A stretch of DNA of 64,000 nt. It comes from Bin76 sp963665765 (GTDB lineage: Bacteria; Actinomycetota; Acidimicrobiia; Spongiisociales; ZC4RG35). The position numbers were made by a program, and so were the translations under genes. The stretch covers positions 2,046,001 to 2,110,000 of the forward strand of contig OY762464.1 in the NCBI GenBank assembly GCA_963665765.1, written 5' to 3'. The stretch's first letter is position 1, and the number at the start of each line of letters is the position of its first letter. The notes below the pieces were generated by a model, which had not been told where the DNA came from, ran no database searches, and worked only from the letters and a program-made list of their open reading frames with translations. Below, piece by piece: positions 62,280 to 64,000 of the stretch.

Positions 62280-62707
62280 TCGCGGTCGACTCAAATATAT
62301 TGGTCTATGCTCACCGAGCGGACTCTAAATTCCACCACCCGGCGGCGACTGCATTAAAAACGATTGCTACCGGGAGGGATGATTGGGCGATCCCGTGGCC
62401 CTGTTTGCATGAATTTCTGTCGGTAGTCACCAGACCAGGGCTATATGATCCACCCACCGATATTGAACGAGCATTGACGCAAGTGCGGGTATGGGTGGCC
62501 TCGCCTTCCGTTAGGTTGCTGGGTGAGTCAGATGACCATTGGGAGGTGCTTGGTGGTTTGCTTCGGGGTTCGACTGCCGCAGGCCTGCGGGTTTACGATG
62601 CCCGGATCGCGGCGATCTGCATTGCCAACGGGGTGAGTGAACTCTGGACCTCGGATCGCGATTTCAACCGCTTTCCGATCAGGATCAAGAACCCGGTAGG
62701 ACAATAG
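62276..62707 (+). CDS. vapC: VapC-type PIN toxin, pair 1
   Basis: 143 residues, PIN nuclease: AVDSNILVYAHR (first Asp), PWPCLHEFLSVVTRP (Glu), GLRVYDARIAAICIANG (Asp) and LWTSDRDFNRFP (Asp). Such toxins cleave tRNA or rRNA when free. Coupled to vapB. Confidence 0.9.
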   Translation: MIAVDSNILVYAHRADSKFHHPAATALKTIATGRDDWAIPWPCLHEFLSVVTRPGLYDPPTDIERALTQVRVWVASPSVRLLGESDDHWEVLGGLLRGSTAAGLRVYDARIAAICIANGVSELWTSDRDFNRFPIRIKNPVGQ

Positions 62708-62812
62708 GGACATTCGAGACTCGGCTAAGAAAAGGGGCCGGGGCGGTTGATTGCCGAGGCTTCGCGTCTTGATTGGAGGGTCGATGCCCCGGGGCCTTGC
62801 CATCGAAGGCTT

Positions 62813-63238
62813 TCAGAGGGGGTTGCGCCACCGAAGGCCTCGAAAACGAGCGAAGTCATGATCGTTCGAGTGGACCTCAGCCTGGTGTTCGATCGCCAGC
62901 GCTGCGATGTGTGCATCGGTAACCAAGTTGCCTCCGACGCCGGCAGATGTCAACAGGTCTCCGAAGATCCTGAGGTGTTCAACACCCGGGCTCAATGTAT
63001 AGACGTTGGGGGATTGAAACCATGCCTGCACCATTTCAACGGCCTGCGGGGGTGTAGCCGGATGGGTTTGCACGGCGGGATGGGTCATAATCCGTACGAA
63101 GCCTGTCGCCACGATCCACGGCATGCCGATACGCTCTCTGCCATTCACCAGGCTCTCCCACCACTTTCGGGCGACCGGGTGCAGAGTGCTCTCGGTACTG
63201 TGCGCGTAGACAAGCAAGTTAAGGTCGGGAACGATCAT
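62813..63238 (-). CDS. vapC: VapC-type PIN toxin, pair 2
   Basis: 141 residues, PIN fold: VPDLNLLVYAHS, GFVRIMTHPAV, VTDAHIAALAIEHQAEVHSNDHDFARF with the acidic residues conserved, although the canonical Glu appears replaced in PWIVATGFVRI. Convergent with pair 1 and clearly diverged from it. GTG/ATG start overlaps the antitoxin by ATGA. Confidence 0.87.
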   Translation of the reverse strand: MIVPDLNLLVYAHSTESTLHPVARKWWESLVNGRERIGMPWIVATGFVRIMTHPAVQTHPATPPQAVEMVQAWFQSPNVYTLSPGVEHLRIFGDLLTSAGVGGNLVTDAHIAALAIEHQAEVHSNDHDFARFRGLRWRNPL

Positions 63239-63486
63239 TCTGACCTGGTGAACCCGCCCACCTCCAAGGCGTCATTCAGTTGGTTCAGGCGAAGAGGATC
63301 GATCCCTACTCTCAGCCCGGTCCGGTGAGGTTTGACCCGGTAGGTGGAACGTGGATTTGCCGGACCTGGCGACAGTCCCCTTCGCAAGGTGTCGTTGACC
63401 ACCTGTTTGAATGTTTGATCGAGTAGGCGCGCCCGTTCTTTCAGGCTTGCGGCCAGGTCGTCGTCGAGTGTCAAGGTCGTTCTCAT
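63235..63486 (-). CDS. vapB: VapB-type antitoxin, pair 2
   Basis: 83 residues: MRTTLTLDDDLAASLKERAR ribbon-helix-helix, then a longer tail (TGLRVGIDPLRLNQLND). First gene of the minus-strand pair; ATG at 63486. Confidence 0.85.
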   Translation of the reverse strand: MRTTLTLDDDLAASLKERARLLDQTFKQVVNDTLRRGLSPGPANPRSTYRVKPHRTGLRVGIDPLRLNQLNDALEVGGFTRSE

Positions 63487-63494
63487 TACAGAGC

Positions 63495-63518
63495 ATCATA
63501 GTGCTTTAGGAATATGAT
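63495..63518 (-). promoter_or_regulatory. Inverted repeat upstream of vapB pair 2
   Basis: ATCATA and TATGAT, 12 bases apart, 9 bases before the antitoxin start. Place and symmetry fit an autoregulatory operator. Confidence 0.4.
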
Positions 63519-63602
63519 GTCGAGATGTCTCATCCTCCGGCATCGGCTGGCCAGGGTGGATGTTGCCGGGTCGGACCAGACTCTGATTCGCTCGGGGGTC
63601 CC

Positions 63603-63664
63603 GCCTTCCCGGTGATCGCTACCTTTTTCGGAGAGGCATCCGCCGCGCTGGTTCCCTGATCGAA
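63603..63664. repeat. Direct repeat flanking VapBC island, right copy (nuoN 3' end fragment)
   Basis: 62 bases, 53 matching 61909-61970, same orientation. Encodes an 18-residue nuoN tail with conservative changes (Thr to Val, Asp to Glu, Ala to Ser). Not attached to any coding region upstream. Confidence 0.85.
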
Positions 63665-63778
63665 CCGGCTACCGTGGTGGCTTCGGGACTGTCGACAAAT
63701 GAGTCTGGTGAAACGGGGCCTGTGGATGTTGATTATTCCTTCAACAAGGTACAATGAGCATCTTTGAAGGGGACTTGA

Positions 63779-64000
63779 ATGAGTGGTGCGGAGAGGTCAT
63801 CGGAGGAACAGGAAGGGGTGGACAGGAGGCTTCTAATCCGGCCGAAGGAGGACGTCGCCCGCATGGGCAGGGAGATCTACCAGCGGGACATCCGGTGGCA
63901 AGTGGAGCCGGACCATATTGGAGCGGTGGTTTCCATCGATGTGGAGACCGGTAGTTGGGCTATGGGGGATGAATCGCTGGAAGCGGTGGATCGTCTGCGG
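63779..64000 (+). CDS. Hypothetical protein, 3' partial
   Basis: Begins with ATG 63779, GAAGGGGAC upstream as ribosome site. 74 codons visible: a charged start (SSEEQEGVDRRLLIRPKED), then MGREIYQRDIRWQVEPDHIG and SIDVETGSWAM. This resembles small proteins often paired with clan AA aspartic proteases, from memory of the pattern EIY.RDIR.QVE..H.G..V.IDVETG. The end lies outside the window. Confidence 0.6.
   Translation, partial: MSGAERSSEEQEGVDRRLLIRPKEDVARMGREIYQRDIRWQVEPDHIGAVVSIDVETGSWAMGDESLEAVDRLR

Noticed and set aside
1..64000. CRISPR arrays, rRNA or insertion sequences
   Set aside because: No regularly spaced repeats, rRNA stretches, transposase or integrase motifs were seen on either strand.

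Overview
The window looks like one stretch of a high-GC actinobacterial chromosome, most likely class Acidimicrobiia. This is inference. The grounds are the block pmm / Trm112-like / SIS isomerase / sahH with a DUF3499-like gene (a recognisably actinobacterial order), SLH repeats of the type CPDQPVTRGEM, a DUF385 (Ddn-type) F420-dependent protein, DUF2236/MpaB-type oxygenase, CoxL-type molybdenum hydroxylases, and many 4-base ATGA start/stop overlaps. No rRNA, tRNA or CRISPR array was seen.

Layout. 0-3.4 kb (+): the end of a cobalamin/siderophore-type ABC ATPase, cobO, a cobC-like phosphatase, a CPBP protease and a DMT transporter. 3.4-15.4 kb (-): a housekeeping block read pncB, thioredoxin-like, DUF3499-like, GT-C-like membrane protein, phosphohexomutase, Trm112-like, [3.7-kb foreign island], bifunctional sugar isomerase, sahH. 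The island carries an XRE-ImmA/IrrE gene with its partner, and a divergent DUF6978-like/DUF1828 pair. 15.5-16.4 kb (-): thioredoxin and an AhpD-like protein with an in-frame UGA at the second position of its CxxC motif, followed by a SECIS-like hairpin. 16.6-23.8 kb (-): an orphan CoxL-like subunit, then an ABC-2 exporter chained by ATGA overlaps to an E1 alpha/beta 2-oxoacid dehydrogenase. 24.2-25.7 kb (+): accessory genes, including a DUF3427-like protein. 25.9-37.2 kb: a CoxMSL-type hydroxylase, MpaB-like oxygenase, alpha/beta hydrolase, alcohol dehydrogenase, FAH hydrolase, Gfo/Idh dehydrogenase and two tandem MFS paralogues. 37.6-42.5 kb: SLH-VanW protein, Ggt, DUF385 protein, a phosphodiesterase-family protein. 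42.6-46.7 kb (+): ProV, a double-domain ProW, ProX and a strong terminator. 46.9-48.1 kb (-): a PIN-like toxin with a frameshifted HTH/DUF433 antitoxin. 48.2-51.3 kb (-): choline dehydrogenase and choline-sulfatase. 51.5-62.0 kb (+): an 11-gene complex I operon, nuoABCD-HIJKLMN, with nuoEFG absent. 62.0-63.7 kb: two convergent VapBC modules. From 63.8 kb a hypothetical gene runs off the end.

Two results stand out. First, the 16.2-kb gene reads as a CxxU selenoprotein cotranscribed with a thioredoxin. Second, two separate toxin-antitoxin-type islands each lie at the 3' end of a core gene (trm112-like and nuoN), and each has a diverged direct repeat of that 3' end on its far side. No integrase is visible in either. 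The pattern suggests small cassettes that enter at gene ends while leaving the gene intact. How the genes fit together: ProVWX imports betaine or choline, while choline-sulfatase and choline dehydrogenase make betaine precursors; the molybdenum hydroxylases and oxidoreductases suggest broad heterotrophic oxidation feeding quinone and complex I, whose input module is not in this locus.
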